NCBI GenBank assembly: GCA_963770275.1 | Contig: CAVYPD010000035.1 | Coordinates: forward strand, 1-64,000 | Origin: Roseiarcus sp963770275 | GTDB taxonomy: Bacteria; Pseudomonadota; Alphaproteobacteria; Rhizobiales; Beijerinckiaceae | Length of the DNA stretch: 64,000 nucleotides | Direction of reading: 5' to 3' | In this document: positions 53,872-63,223 of the stretch, in pieces | Layout of the letters: every line of letters begins with the position of its first letter | How positions within the stretch are numbered: position 1 is the stretch's first letter | Made by a program: the position numbers and the translations under genes | The notes under the pieces: generated by a model | The model's database searches: none | The model's input: only the letters and a program-made list of their open reading frames with translations | Told to the model about the DNA's origin: nothing

Positions 53872-55212
53872 ATGTCGACGGCCACGCTATCTTCGGGGCT
53901 CGTTGCCGAAACCGCGGACAGGCAGGAGAAGCGCCGCAGGGCAATCAGCGGCGCCGTTTTCTCCGAATTCATCGACATGTTCGATATCTATTTGCCGACG
54001 GTGGTGCTGTCCCCCGTCCTTTTCTATTTTCAGCCGGCGCGGCTCGATCCCGGCGAACAGGCGATCTTCGCATCGCTGGTGTTCATCACGACTCTGCTCG
54101 GGCGCCCGATCGGGGCGCTCGCGTTTGGTGTTGTGGCGGACCGCCTCGGGCGGCGCATGGCGTCCATCACCTCGGTCGCCGGCTTTGGCATCATCACGTT
54201 CCTGATCGCGCTCATCCCCGGCTACGCCCAGATCGGCATCGCGTCCTATTGGCTTTTGGTGGTCCTGCGCTTTCTTGACGGGATTTGCCTTGGCGGCGGC
54301 TATACCGGGGCTCATCCGCTGGCAATCGAATATTCCAAGAAAGAACAGCGCGGCTTCACCGGCGGGCTCATCCTCTCAGCTTTTCCCGCGGCGTACATCG
54401 CCATCACGCTCGTTGCGATGCTGATGTTTGCGATCTTTCCGCTGGCAGGCGCGGACTCGGCTTACGCGCAATGGGGTTGGCGCATTCCCTTCGTGATCGG
54501 GGCGCTGCTCGCCGGCCTTCTCGTGCTCTATTACGTGTTCATGGTCTCGGAATCCGAAATCTGGGAAGCGGACGTCGAGCGCAAACGGGAGAAAACACCG
54601 CTCAGCGATCTCGTCTCGGGCCAGAGCGGACGCAATCTCTTGCAGGTGCTGGTCATGATGACCGGATTTTGGCTGACGCAAAACATCATAACCATTTTCA
54701 TTCCGACCACGCTGCTGCTGCACATGCTCAAATTACCGAAGTACGCGCTGACCTCAACGCTTCTGATCAGCTATGCAGCGCTTTTCTTCAGCTATATTGC
54801 TTCCGGCATGATTGGGCAGCGGATCGGCCGCCGGCGCTTCTTCGTTATTGCCGGCCCTTTGATCGCGGTCATTGGCTCCGCGATCCTGTACTATCTCATC
54901 CGCACCCCGGACCTGTCGCTGGGCGCGATCATGGCGCTGGTCTGTGTGCTCTCGATCCTGGTCACCTCGCCTTGGGGCGTGATCATCACCTATATCAACG
55001 AGCGCTTCGTCACCGATGTCCGCGCCACAGGGTTCGGAATCGGCTTCAGCCTCTCGGTGATCATCCCGTCTTTCTACGCTTTCTACATGAATTGGCTGGG
55101 CGCAATCATGCCTTTCGAGCTCACGCCGGTCTTCTTGCTGGCGATCGGCGCGATCATCGGCACGATCGGGGCGGCCATGGGTCCCGAAACAAAGGACGTG
55201 GACTTCCACTGA
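53872..55212 (+). CDS. MFS transporter (sugar porter/metabolite:H+ symporter-like)
   Basis: A 446-residue permease with about twelve hydrophobic segments. The MFS signature GVVADRLGRRMASI sits between helices 2 and 3, and its C-half counterpart GMIGQRIGRRRFFVI is present. LRFLDGICLGGGYTGAHPLAIEY matches the MHS branch. It lies on the same strand as the upstream monooxygenase, 165 bases on, and may import its substrate or export a product. A short CAATCGG/CCGATTG inverted repeat occurs in the gap (about 53757-53784). Confidence 0.88.
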   Translation: MSTATLSSGLVAETADRQEKRRRAISGAVFSEFIDMFDIYLPTVVLSPVLFYFQPARLDPGEQAIFASLVFITTLLGRPIGALAFGVVADRLGRRMASITSVAGFGIITFLIALIPGYAQIGIASYWLLVVLRFLDGICLGGGYTGAHPLAIEYSKKEQRGFTGGLILSAFPAAYIAITLVAMLMFAIFPLAGADSAYAQWGWRIPFVIGALLAGLLVLYYVFMVSESEIWEADVERKREKTPLSDLVSGQSGRNLLQVLVMMTGFWLTQNIITIFIPTTLLLHMLKLPKYALTSTLLISYAALFFSYIASGMIGQRIGRRRFFVIAGPLIAVIGSAILYYLIRTPDLSLGAIMALVCVLSILVTSPWGVIITYINERFVTDVRATGFGIGFSLSVIIPSFYAFYMNWLGAIMPFELTPVFLLAIGAIIGTIGAAMGPETKDVDFH

Positions 55213-55228
55213 GGTTAGACCCGGAGGC

Positions 55229-56434
55229 TCACCCCGCCGCAAAGCTTCGCGGAGCCGGGCTAATCACCTTGGCGCCGTCCTCCGCGATCTCCATGACCGC
55301 CAGGCCGCGCTCATTGGTTCCGTCTGCGCGGAAGCGGAACACCCCGTCAGCGCCGTTGAAACCCGATATATTGGTTAGCGCCGCCTGGTTGAACGGGTCC
55401 GGTCCGCCATTGTGGGCAAGCGCCGCCGCCAGCGTCACCGCGTCATAGGCGAGCGTCGCCAAGCGCGCCGGTTCGCTGTTGAATTTGGCTTGGTAGCGTT
55501 GCGCGAAGGCGTCGAAGCCGGAATTGTCGGGCGCAGAGAACCAAGCACCCTGCATCTGCGGCAATTTGAGAACCCGGGGGTCATTCCAGACCCCGGTGCC
55601 CAAAAACTTGGTCTTGACGTTGGCCGACCCGAGAGCGCTCGCGACCGCCGGCATGGCGTCCGCCTGCTCAGGAATGAACAAAGCGTCGATTTGACCCTGG
55701 ACCGCTGACACCTGCTGAGCCGCGGTCGCGAGTTGTCCGGTCGAATAGCGGGCGGTCACGACCACTTGGGCATTGACGTTCCCCGCCGTCTCCTGGAACC
55801 GCTGGGCCGCGAGATTGCCGTAGTCGTTCTGCGGGGCCATGATCCCGAACGACTTCTTGCCGGTCGAGACGGCGTATTGAAGGACCCGGTCGACGTAACC
55901 CTGGATCAGGAAGGACAGGAGATAGACGCCCGGGGCCGCGACGGTGACGTCGGTCGAGAACGCGATCATCGGCCGTCCCGCCGATTTTGCCGCCGCCGAC
56001 GCCGTCCGCACATCGTTGGCGAATACGGGCCCAAGGATGAGTTGCGCCCCGGCCCCCAGCTCCGATTGTGCCGCCTGGGCGGCGGCGTCGGGGCTCGAAT
56101 GATCATCCACGATCATGAGCGTGATGGAGGTCGAGCCGGAATCGTTGATCGCGAGCTGCGCCGCGTTGCGCATCGACACGCCGATCGGGCTTGGGGCCCC
56201 GTTCTGGGTCAAGGGCAGGACCATGCCGACCCGAACCGGGCCTGTGCCCAGCGCCTCGCCGACGGGAGGTCCGCCAGCCGGCTGAGCCGGCGCCGGAGCG
56301 GGCCCGCCAGCATCGTTTGGCATCTCGAGGCCAGCCGAATTGCAGCCCGCGAGCGTCAAGGCCATCCCGCCGCCAAGCACGGCACGTCTGGTCGGGCCGT
56401 GCCTCGCTGCCGGCTGCTCAGCGGCAAACCTCAT
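55229..56434 (-). CDS. Penicillin-binding protein activator / LivJ-like lipoprotein
   Basis: A 401-residue lipoprotein. The signal peptide has a Tat-like RRAVLGGGMALTLAGC with the lipobox cysteine at residue 31, followed by a proline- and alanine-rich linker. The periplasmic-binding fold reads VRVGMVLPLTQNGAPSPIGVSMRNAAQLAINDSGS and LGTGVWNDPRVLKLPQMQGAWFSAPD. This is the pattern of LppC/LpoA-like PBP activators of alphaproteobacteria. It is divergent from rsmI, as in many genomes. The ATG at 56434 is preferred over GTG at 56470. Confidence 0.85.
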   Translation of the reverse strand: MRFAAEQPAARHGPTRRAVLGGGMALTLAGCNSAGLEMPNDAGGPAPAPAQPAGGPPVGEALGTGPVRVGMVLPLTQNGAPSPIGVSMRNAAQLAINDSGSTSITLMIVDDHSSPDAAAQAAQSELGAGAQLILGPVFANDVRTASAAAKSAGRPMIAFSTDVTVAAPGVYLLSFLIQGYVDRVLQYAVSTGKKSFGIMAPQNDYGNLAAQRFQETAGNVNAQVVVTARYSTGQLATAAQQVSAVQGQIDALFIPEQADAMPAVASALGSANVKTKFLGTGVWNDPRVLKLPQMQGAWFSAPDNSGFDAFAQRYQAKFNSEPARLATLAYDAVTLAAALAHNGGPDPFNQAALTNISGFNGADGVFRFRADGTNERGLAVMEIAEDGAKVISPAPRSFAAG

Positions 56435-56612
56435 ACCCACCTCTCGTCTGAGCGTCACTGGCGCGGGCAAGTGCGTCGCGTCGTCATATTCGAAATGTCA
56501 GCGCGCGATGACCGCCATTCGCTGGCTGTCGACGGAAATTGTGGCATTTTCACCTTCGCTTGGCTATGCGTCGATCATTGAGCCGGCCGGAGGATTGGCG
56601 GATTAGAGCGCA

Positions 56613-57545
56613 ATGACCGCGGCAAAAGCTTCCCAGTCGGACAGCGTCAAGACTGTTCGCTCGAGCCGAACCTTTCACATTGGCGACGCGACTTTGCCGG
56701 GGGCGACGCTCGATCCGGGTCTTTACGTCGTGGCGACGCCGATTGGCAACCTCGCCGACGTGACCCTACGGGCCTTGGCGATGCTGGCCGGCGCCGATGC
56801 GATCCTCGCCGAGGACACGCGTGTGTCGCGCGCGTTGCTCGCTCGCTACGGGATTGAGAGGCCGCTCTCAGCTTATCATGAGCACAACGCCGCCGAGGCT
56901 CGCCCACGGGCGCTGAGACGCATTGCCGAAGGGCAGGCGCTGGCGCTTATCTCCGACGCCGGAACGCCGCTCATTTCCGATCCCGGCTATAAATTGGTGT
57001 CCGAGGCGATCGCGCTCGGCTTCGCCGTCATCGCGGCGCCAGGCCCGTCCGCCGCGCTCGCTGCGCTTTGCGTCGCCGGCCTGCCCACGGACCGATTCTA
57101 TTTCGAGGGGTTTCTGCCGCCCCGGTCGTCGGCGCGGCGCGAGCGGATCAACGCGCTCGCCGCCGTGCCGGGCTCGCTGATTTTCTATGAGGCCGCGGGG
57201 CGGCTCGCCGAGACTCTTGCCGACCTTGCCCTCGAGCTCGGGCCTCGGCCCGCGGCGGTGGCGCGCGAATTGACCAAGATGCATGAGGAGGTGAGGCGCG
57301 GCGCGCTGGACGAGCTTGCCGCCGAATATGCTGCTAGCGGGGCGCCGAGGGGCGAGATCGTCATCGTCGTCGGGCCTATGGAAGCGCGCCCGGCGGTTTC
57401 AGAGGCCGCGCTCGACCAGGAAATCGCCGAGCAGCTCACCAATCTGTCGGTCAAAGACGCCGCCGCGGCGGTGGCCGCCAAGCACGGGCTTCCAAGACGG
57501 CAGATTTACGCGCGCGCGCTGGCGATTGCGGGCGCTCAGCGATGA
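56613..57545 (+). CDS. rsmI: 16S rRNA (cytidine-1402-2'-O)-methyltransferase
   Basis: A 310-residue tetrapyrrole-methylase-fold enzyme: LYVVATPIGNLADVTLRAL, ILAEDTRVSRALLARYGI, ALISDAGTPLISDPGYKLV, AAPGPSAALAALCVAGLPTDRFYFEGFLP and YEAAGRLAETLADLA, all diagnostic of RsmI. An N-terminal extension of about 25 residues is polar. Its stop overlaps the yraN start by four bases. Confidence 0.95.
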   Translation: MTAAKASQSDSVKTVRSSRTFHIGDATLPGATLDPGLYVVATPIGNLADVTLRALAMLAGADAILAEDTRVSRALLARYGIERPLSAYHEHNAAEARPRALRRIAEGQALALISDAGTPLISDPGYKLVSEAIALGFAVIAAPGPSAALAALCVAGLPTDRFYFEGFLPPRSSARRERINALAAVPGSLIFYEAAGRLAETLADLALELGPRPAAVARELTKMHEEVRRGALDELAAEYAASGAPRGEIVIVVGPMEARPAVSEAALDQEIAEQLTNLSVKDAAAAVAAKHGLPRRQIYARALAIAGAQR

Positions 57546-57931
57546 GAAGCCGGGTCGACCAGCGGACGGAGCGTCGGCGCGACGCGCATCTTTACGGTCT
57601 CAAAGCGGAATCCATTGCGGCGCTGCTTCTGCGCCTCAAGGGCTACACGATCCTCACGCGGCGATTTGTGGTCTCCGGAGGCGAAATCGACCTCGTCGCC
57701 AGACGAGGCGGCTCGATCGCCTTTGTCGAGGTCAAGGCGCGGGCCGACCTCGAAGTCGCGGCGATTGCGATCAGCGCGACCAAGCGGCGGCGAATCGCCC
57801 GCGCCGCGCGCGTTTGGCTCATGCGCAACCCATGGGCGGCGGGCCTGACGTTGCGGGGCGATGCTGTCTTCGTCGCGCGGGGGCGGCTTCCCCGTCACCA
57901 GCCGGACGCGTATAGGCTCGAGATAGAGTGA
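57542..57931 (+). CDS. yraN: UPF0102 (YraN) nuclease-fold protein
   Basis: A 129-residue protein of the UPF0102 family: AESIAALLLRLKGYTILTRRFVVSGGEIDLVARRGGSIAFVEVKARADL, with the E-ID and EVK residues of the restriction-endonuclease-like site. The cellular role is unproven. The rsmI-yraN-gshB order is common in alphaproteobacteria. Confidence 0.93.
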   Translation: MRSRVDQRTERRRDAHLYGLKAESIAALLLRLKGYTILTRRFVVSGGEIDLVARRGGSIAFVEVKARADLEVAAIAISATKRRRIARAARVWLMRNPWAAGLTLRGDAVFVARGRLPRHQPDAYRLEIE

Positions 57932-57965
57932 GCCCGAAATCCCCCTGACCTTCGACCGGACGCCC

Positions 57966-58913
57966 ATGCCCCTGACCGTCGCCGTGCAGATGGACCCGAT
58001 CGAGCGCATCCGCATCGCGGGAGACTCGACGTTCGCGCTTCTTCTTGAAGCCCAGGCGCGCGGCCACAGCATCCTGCATTACACGCCCGATCGTCTTAGG
58101 CTGAACGGTACGCGCGTTGAAGTGATGGCCGAGCCGCTTTCGGTCAAGGACGTCGAAGGCGATCACGCACGCCTCGGCGAGGCGAAGCTGGTCGACCTTT
58201 CGACCGTCGACGTGGTGCTCTTGCGCCAGGATCCGCCGTTCGACCTCGCCTATATCGCGACGACGCATTTTCTCGAGCGCATCCACCCGAAAACGCTGGT
58301 CGTCAACGATCCCCGCGGCGTGCGCGATTCGCCCGAAAAGCTGTTCGTGATGGATTTCCCGGAGCTTATGCCGCCGACGCTTATCGCCCGCGACAAGGCG
58401 GCGATCGAAGCGTTCCGCGCCGAGCATGGCGAAGTGGTGATGAAGCCGCTTTATGGTTTCGGCGGCGCGTCGGTGTTCAAGGTCGCCGTTCAGGACCCGA
58501 ATTTCGGCTCGCTGTTCGACCTGTTCAGCACGAGCCTGCGCGAGCCGTGGGTGATCCAGAAGTTCCTGCCCGCGGTGGCGCTCGGCGACAAGCGGATCAT
58601 TCTCGTCGACGGCGAGGCCAAGGGCGTCGTCAACCGCGTGCCCACCGGCGACGACATCCGTTCCAACATGGTGCGCGGCGGATCCGCGAAAGGGACCGAG
58701 CTGACCGAGAAGGAACGACTGATCTGCTCGACGATCGGGCCGGAACTCAGGCGACGCGGTCTTCTGTTCGTCGGCATCGACGTCATCGACGGCTATCTGA
58801 CGGAGATCAACGTCACCTCGCCGACCGGAATCCGCGCGATCAAGAGGGTCGGCGGACCCGATCTCGCCGTGGCGATCTGGGACGCAATCGAGGCCAAAGT
58901 CGCGAAAGCCTAA
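57966..58913 (+). CDS. gshB: Glutathione synthetase
   Basis: A 315-residue ATP-grasp ligase joining gamma-glutamylcysteine and glycine: VAVQMDPIERIRIAGDSTFALLLEAQARGH, VLLRQDPPFDLAYIATTHFLE, VVMKPLYGFGGASVFKV (ATP-binding loop), and FVGIDVIDGYLTEINVTSPTGI near the C-terminus. It is intact. It follows yraN by 34 bases. Confidence 0.96.
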   Translation: MPLTVAVQMDPIERIRIAGDSTFALLLEAQARGHSILHYTPDRLRLNGTRVEVMAEPLSVKDVEGDHARLGEAKLVDLSTVDVVLLRQDPPFDLAYIATTHFLERIHPKTLVVNDPRGVRDSPEKLFVMDFPELMPPTLIARDKAAIEAFRAEHGEVVMKPLYGFGGASVFKVAVQDPNFGSLFDLFSTSLREPWVIQKFLPAVALGDKRIILVDGEAKGVVNRVPTGDDIRSNMVRGGSAKGTELTEKERLICSTIGPELRRRGLLFVGIDVIDGYLTEINVTSPTGIRAIKRVGGPDLAVAIWDAIEAKVAKA

Positions 58914-58974
58914 CATTTCTGTCGGAACCCGGTTCGGCCTTGCGATTGCCAGACCGAGGGAGGATATACCTCCA

Positions 58975-61755
58975 ATGTCAGACGCCCAGGTTCCCGCGGT
59001 CGAACGCCGCTCCCGCGTCGCGCCGACGCTTAAGGGCGTCGAGCGGGCTCAAGCTTCTCGATGAGCTGGCCGCACTCCACGAAGGCCATTCGGGCGACGT
59101 TGCGGCGTTCCGCCGCGCCGCCGTCGAGATTTTGCGGGCTGCGCTCGATGCCGGACGGGATGAAGCGCGCCGAGCTTTGGAAGCTGGCGGGACCGGCCGC
59201 GCCTGCGCGGAGACGCTAAGCGCCGAGACCGACGAATTGCTGCGTGTCGGACTGGAAATGTCCGTGCGCTGGCTTGCCCCGACGCTATCGAGCGGTCCGC
59301 TGCCGACGATTGTCGCGGTCGGCGGTTATGGCCGCGGCATGCTCGCGCCCTATTCGGACGTCGATGTCCTGTTCCTCATGCCCGAACAAGTCGCCCCCTG
59401 GAATGGAGAAGGTCGTCGAGGCGCTGCTCTATGTGCTCTGGGATCTGAGGCTCAAGGTTGGCCACGCGACGCGAACAATCGATGAGTGCCTGAAACAGGC
59501 GCGCGCCGACATGACGATCCGCACGACGGTCGTCGAGGCGCGGTTCATCACCGGCGACAAGGCGCTGTTCGAGACGCTGAGGGTCCGGTTCGACAAGGAG
59601 ATCGTCGCCAAGACCGCGGCCGAATTCGTCGCCGCCAAGCTCGCCGAACGCGAAACCCGAGTGAGGAAAGCGGGCGCTTCGCGCTATCTCGTCGAGCCCA
59701 ACGTCAAGGAAGGCAAGGGGGGTCTTCGCGACCTCAACACGCTGTTCTGGATCTCCAAATACGTCTACCGCGTTTCCAATCCCAACGAGTTGGTCGACCG
59801 CAGGGTTGTTCTCGCCCCGGGAGTTCTCGCTGTTTCGCCGATGCGAGGAATTCCTCTGGAGCGTGCGCTGCCGGCTCCACTTTCTCGCCGGTCGGGCGGA
59901 GGAGCGGCTGAGTTTTGACGTCCAACGGCCGATCGCCCGTCAACTCGGCTATTCGACCCGGGCGGGGCTGATCGACGTCGAGCGGTTCATGAAGCACTAT
60001 TTCCTCATCGCCAAGGACGTCGGCGACCTGACCGCGATCGTGTGCGCGGCGCTCGAGGAGCGGCACACCAAAACGACGCCTGCGTTCGGCCGCCTCGTCG
60101 GGCGCCTGCGAAGGCGCACCCGCGCGATCGAGGAAGCCAAGGATTTCAAGGTCGACAATGATCGGGTCAACGTCGTCCGCGACGACGTTTTCGAGCGCGA
60201 TCCTGTGAATCTCATCCGGCTGTTCTGGATCGCCGACCGGTCGAATCTGCCAATTCATCCGGACGCGACCCGGCTCGTCACACAGTCCTTGAAGCGCATC
60301 GACGCCCGCTTGCGCGAGGACAAGGAGGCGAACCGCCTCTTTCTCGAGACTCTTACCTCGCGAAACGCCCCGGAAATCGCGCTCCGCCGCATGAACGAAG
60401 CCGGCGTGCTCGGCCGGTTCATCCCCGATTTCGGCCGCGTCGTCGGCATGATGCAATTCTCGATGTACCACCACTACACCGTCGATGAGCATCTCATTCG
60501 CGCCGTCGGCGAACTCAGCGCGATCGAAGCAGGCCGGCTTGGCGAGGAACTGCCGCTCGCCACCAAGATCATGCCGCAGATCGCGCATCGCACTGAGCTT
60601 TATCTCGCAACGTTTCTGCATGACATCGCCAAAGGTCGCGGGACCGACCATTCGCTTGCGGGCGCGGAAGTCGCGCGGGCGGTCGGTTTGCGCCTGGGGC
60701 TCACTGCGGCGAATGCCGAACGTGTAGCCTGGCTGGTTGAGCAGCACTTGGTCATGTCCAACATGGCTCAGGGCCGCGACCTGTTCGATCCGAAAACGGC
60801 GGAAGCGCTGTCGGCGATCGTGCAAACACAAGAGCGCTTGAAGATGCTGCTGACGCTCACGGCGGCCGATATTCGGGCCGTCGGACCGGGCGTCTGGAAC
60901 GGTTGGAAAGGCCAGCTCCTGCGCACGCTCTACTGGGAGACCGAAGTCACGCTTGGCGGCGGTCATTCGGCGATCGATCGCGAGGGGCGCGTCAAAGCGG
61001 CTCAGGAGGCCGTCCGCAAGTTGCTCCCGGGCTGGTCAGATCCGGAGTTCGACGCTTATGCCCAACGGCACTATCCGGCCTATTGGCTGAAAGTGGAGCC
61101 TGCGCGGCAGGCGGCTCACGCCAGACTGCTCCACGCGATGGCGGCCGATACGCATTCGCTGGCGACTGAGGTCACAACTGACGCCTTTCATGGCGTGACT
61201 GCGGTCACCGTGGTCGCGCCCGACCACCCGCGGCTCCTGACCGGCATCGCCGGCGCCTGCGCCGCGGCCGGGGGCAACATCGTCGACGCCCAGATCTTCA
61301 CCACGACCGACGGCCTTGCGCTCGACACCATTTTCGTTTCGCGCGCTTTCGAGCGCGACGAGGACGAATTGCGGCGGGGGCGGCGCATCGCGTCCAACAT
61401 TGAGAAGACCCTGCGAGGCGAGGTCCGGCTGGCCGAAATGACGCCGTCGAGACAGACACGCGACGATCGGCATGACGCATTCGCGATCGAGCCGGAGGTG
61501 ACGGTCGATAACAATCTTTCTCGCCGCTACACGGTGGTCGAGGTTTCCGGTCTCGACCGGCCTGGCCTGCTACGGGATCTGACCGCCTCGTTGTCGAGCC
61601 TCAATCTCAACATCGGCTCCGCCCATATCGTGACCTTCGGCGAAAAGGCGGTGGACTCGTTCTACGTCACCGATTTGACCGGCCAGAAGATCACCGCGCC
61701 AGGCCGACAAGCAGCGATCAAACGGCGATTGCTGGCGGACTTTGCCAACGATTGA
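58975..61755 (+). CDS. glnD: Bifunctional [protein-PII] uridylyltransferase/removing enzyme GlnD (three frameshifts)
   Basis: Senses glutamine and modifies PII. After removing one base near each of 59041, 59403 and 59800 the length is 925 residues, normal for GlnD. Nucleotidyltransferase motif: VAVGGYGRGMLAPYSDVDVLFLMP. GlnE/GlnD domain: MEKVVEALLYVLWDLRLKVGHATRTIDECLKQA. HD phosphohydrolase: YLATFLHDIAKGRGTDHS. Two C-terminal ACT domains: TVVAPDHPRLLTGIAGACAAAGGNI and VVEVSGLDRPGLLRDLTASLSSLNLNI. As an essential-type regulator it is unlikely to be truly broken three times. Confidence 0.93.
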
Positions 61756-61850
61756 CGGCAGGGCTTACAGATTTACAGTTCCCGGCGCGCTTGATTTTTG
61801 GCCGCTCAGCCCTGATATCCGTCGCTAATTCTGATGGGGCTCCTGAAACG

Positions 61851-62465
61851 ATGAGTAATAACAACGCCGAATGGGGCGAAGAGACGCCCGCGCAGACCGG
61901 CGCGGGTCCGGCCGAAGGCGCTCAGCACGAGACGGGCGAACCGAACGTTCTCGCCGTCGTGGAGGCGCTCAACGCCGAAAACAGCCAATTGAAGGATCGC
62001 GTTCTGCGCACGCTGGCGGAGATGGAGAATCTGCGCCGGCGGACCGAACGGGAGGTGTCGGACGCGAAGACTTATGGCGTGACCAGCTTTGCGCGCGACA
62101 TGCTGACCGTGGTCGACAATCTTTCGCGCGCGCTCGAGCATTTGCCGCCGGAAGCGCGCGCGAGCGCCGATCCTTCTACCCGCTCGCTGATCGAGGGCGT
62201 CGAATTGACCGCCCGCGACCTGGAGGCGGCGCTCGGCCGCCACGGGGTGAAGAAGCTCGACCCGAAGGGCCAGAAGTTCGATCCCAATTTTCACCAGGCG
62301 ATCTTCGAGGCGCCCGACGAGACCGTTCCTTCGGGCACGGTCTCGCAGGTGGTCCAGAGCGGCTGGACGATCGGCGATCGGGTCCTGCGGCCGGCGATGG
62401 TCGGCGTCTCCAAGGGCGGCCCGAAGGCCGCGCCCAGGCAGGAGCCGGCGTCGAGCGGCGAATAG
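61851..62465 (+). CDS. grpE: Nucleotide exchange factor GrpE
   Basis: A 204-residue co-chaperone that releases ADP from DnaK. A long coiled coil (VEALNAENSQLKDRVLRTLAEMENLRRRTEREVSDA) leads to the conserved DMLTVVDNLSRALEHLP and the beta-domain FDPNFHQAIFEAPDETVPSGTVSQVVQSGWTIGDRVLRPAMVGVSKG. The ATG at 61851 starts MSNNNAEWGEE; the longer frame to 61752 starts inside the end of glnD. Confidence 0.95.
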   Translation: MSNNNAEWGEETPAQTGAGPAEGAQHETGEPNVLAVVEALNAENSQLKDRVLRTLAEMENLRRRTEREVSDAKTYGVTSFARDMLTVVDNLSRALEHLPPEARASADPSTRSLIEGVELTARDLEAALGRHGVKKLDPKGQKFDPNFHQAIFEAPDETVPSGTVSQVVQSGWTIGDRVLRPAMVGVSKGGPKAAPRQEPASSGE

Positions 62466-62472
62466 CCGCCGC

Positions 62473-63106
62473 TCACGCGCTCGCTTTCGTCACCCGCCGG
62501 AGCGTCAGATTGATCCTGCCGCCCTCGAGGCAGAAGGGTCGAGGAGCCGGCGATGATGCGGTCGACGCCGTGGAACGCGAGACGGCCCTCGCCCGCAAGC
62601 GACATCGCGTCGCCCGAAGCGAGGCGGAAGGAGCGGGTCGGCGCGTTGCGTTGAAGCCCGCCGACGCGAAAGAGCGCCGTGTCCCCGAGCGAGAATGAGA
62701 CCACGGGCGCGGCAAGCTCCTCCTCGTCGCGGTCCTGGTGCAGGCCCATCCGCGCGGCGGGGTCGTAGAGGTTGATCAGGCACGCCTCCGGCGGAGGCGC
62801 GTCCGGGGCGAGCTCGGCGAAGGCGGCGAGAAGCGTTGCGACGGGATCGCCGGCCACGGGCGCCCGGTTTCCGGATGCGTCGCCTGGTAGCGATAGCCGC
62901 GTTCGTCGGAGACCCAACCGAGCGCGCCGCAATTGCTCATCGAGACCGAAAACGGCTTGCCGGTGCGGGGCATGCGCGGGCGGAACGGCGGCGCGAGCCT
63001 CAAGGATCGCCAGCACCTCATCCCGCAGCGCTTCCTGGGCGGCGCGGTCGAGAAAGCCGGGGAAATAATCGACCCCGGGCGTGATCGAAACGGCGGCGAG
63101 CGACAT
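62473..63106 (-). CDS. alkB: Alpha-ketoglutarate-dependent DNA dealkylase AlkB (three frameshifts)
   Basis: Repairs 1-methyladenine and 3-methylcytosine. The sequence is readable as VDYFPGFLDRAAQEALRDEVLAILEARAAVPPA, FRPRMPRTGKPFSVSMSNCGALGWVSDERGYRYQATHPETGRPWPAIP, then ATLLAAFAELAPDAPPPEACLINLYDPAARMGLHQDRDEEELAAPVVSFSLGDTALFRVGG. Iron ligands are H and D of LHQDRDE and the H of AFHGVDRI; the C-terminus INLTLRRVTKASA supplies the 2-oxoglutarate-binding Arg. Indels lie near 62995, 62848 (a lost C in a C-run) and 62545. It converges on grpE. Confidence 0.88.
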
Positions 63107-63223
63107 GCGATCCAATGGATTTGCTCAACTTGCTCTGGCCCGCTCAGCGCGAACCGATTTCACCATCAATCCTAACGCTCAAGACCGCGCGTTGGGTCTT
63201 TTTCGTGTTAGACGATCCGCGCG

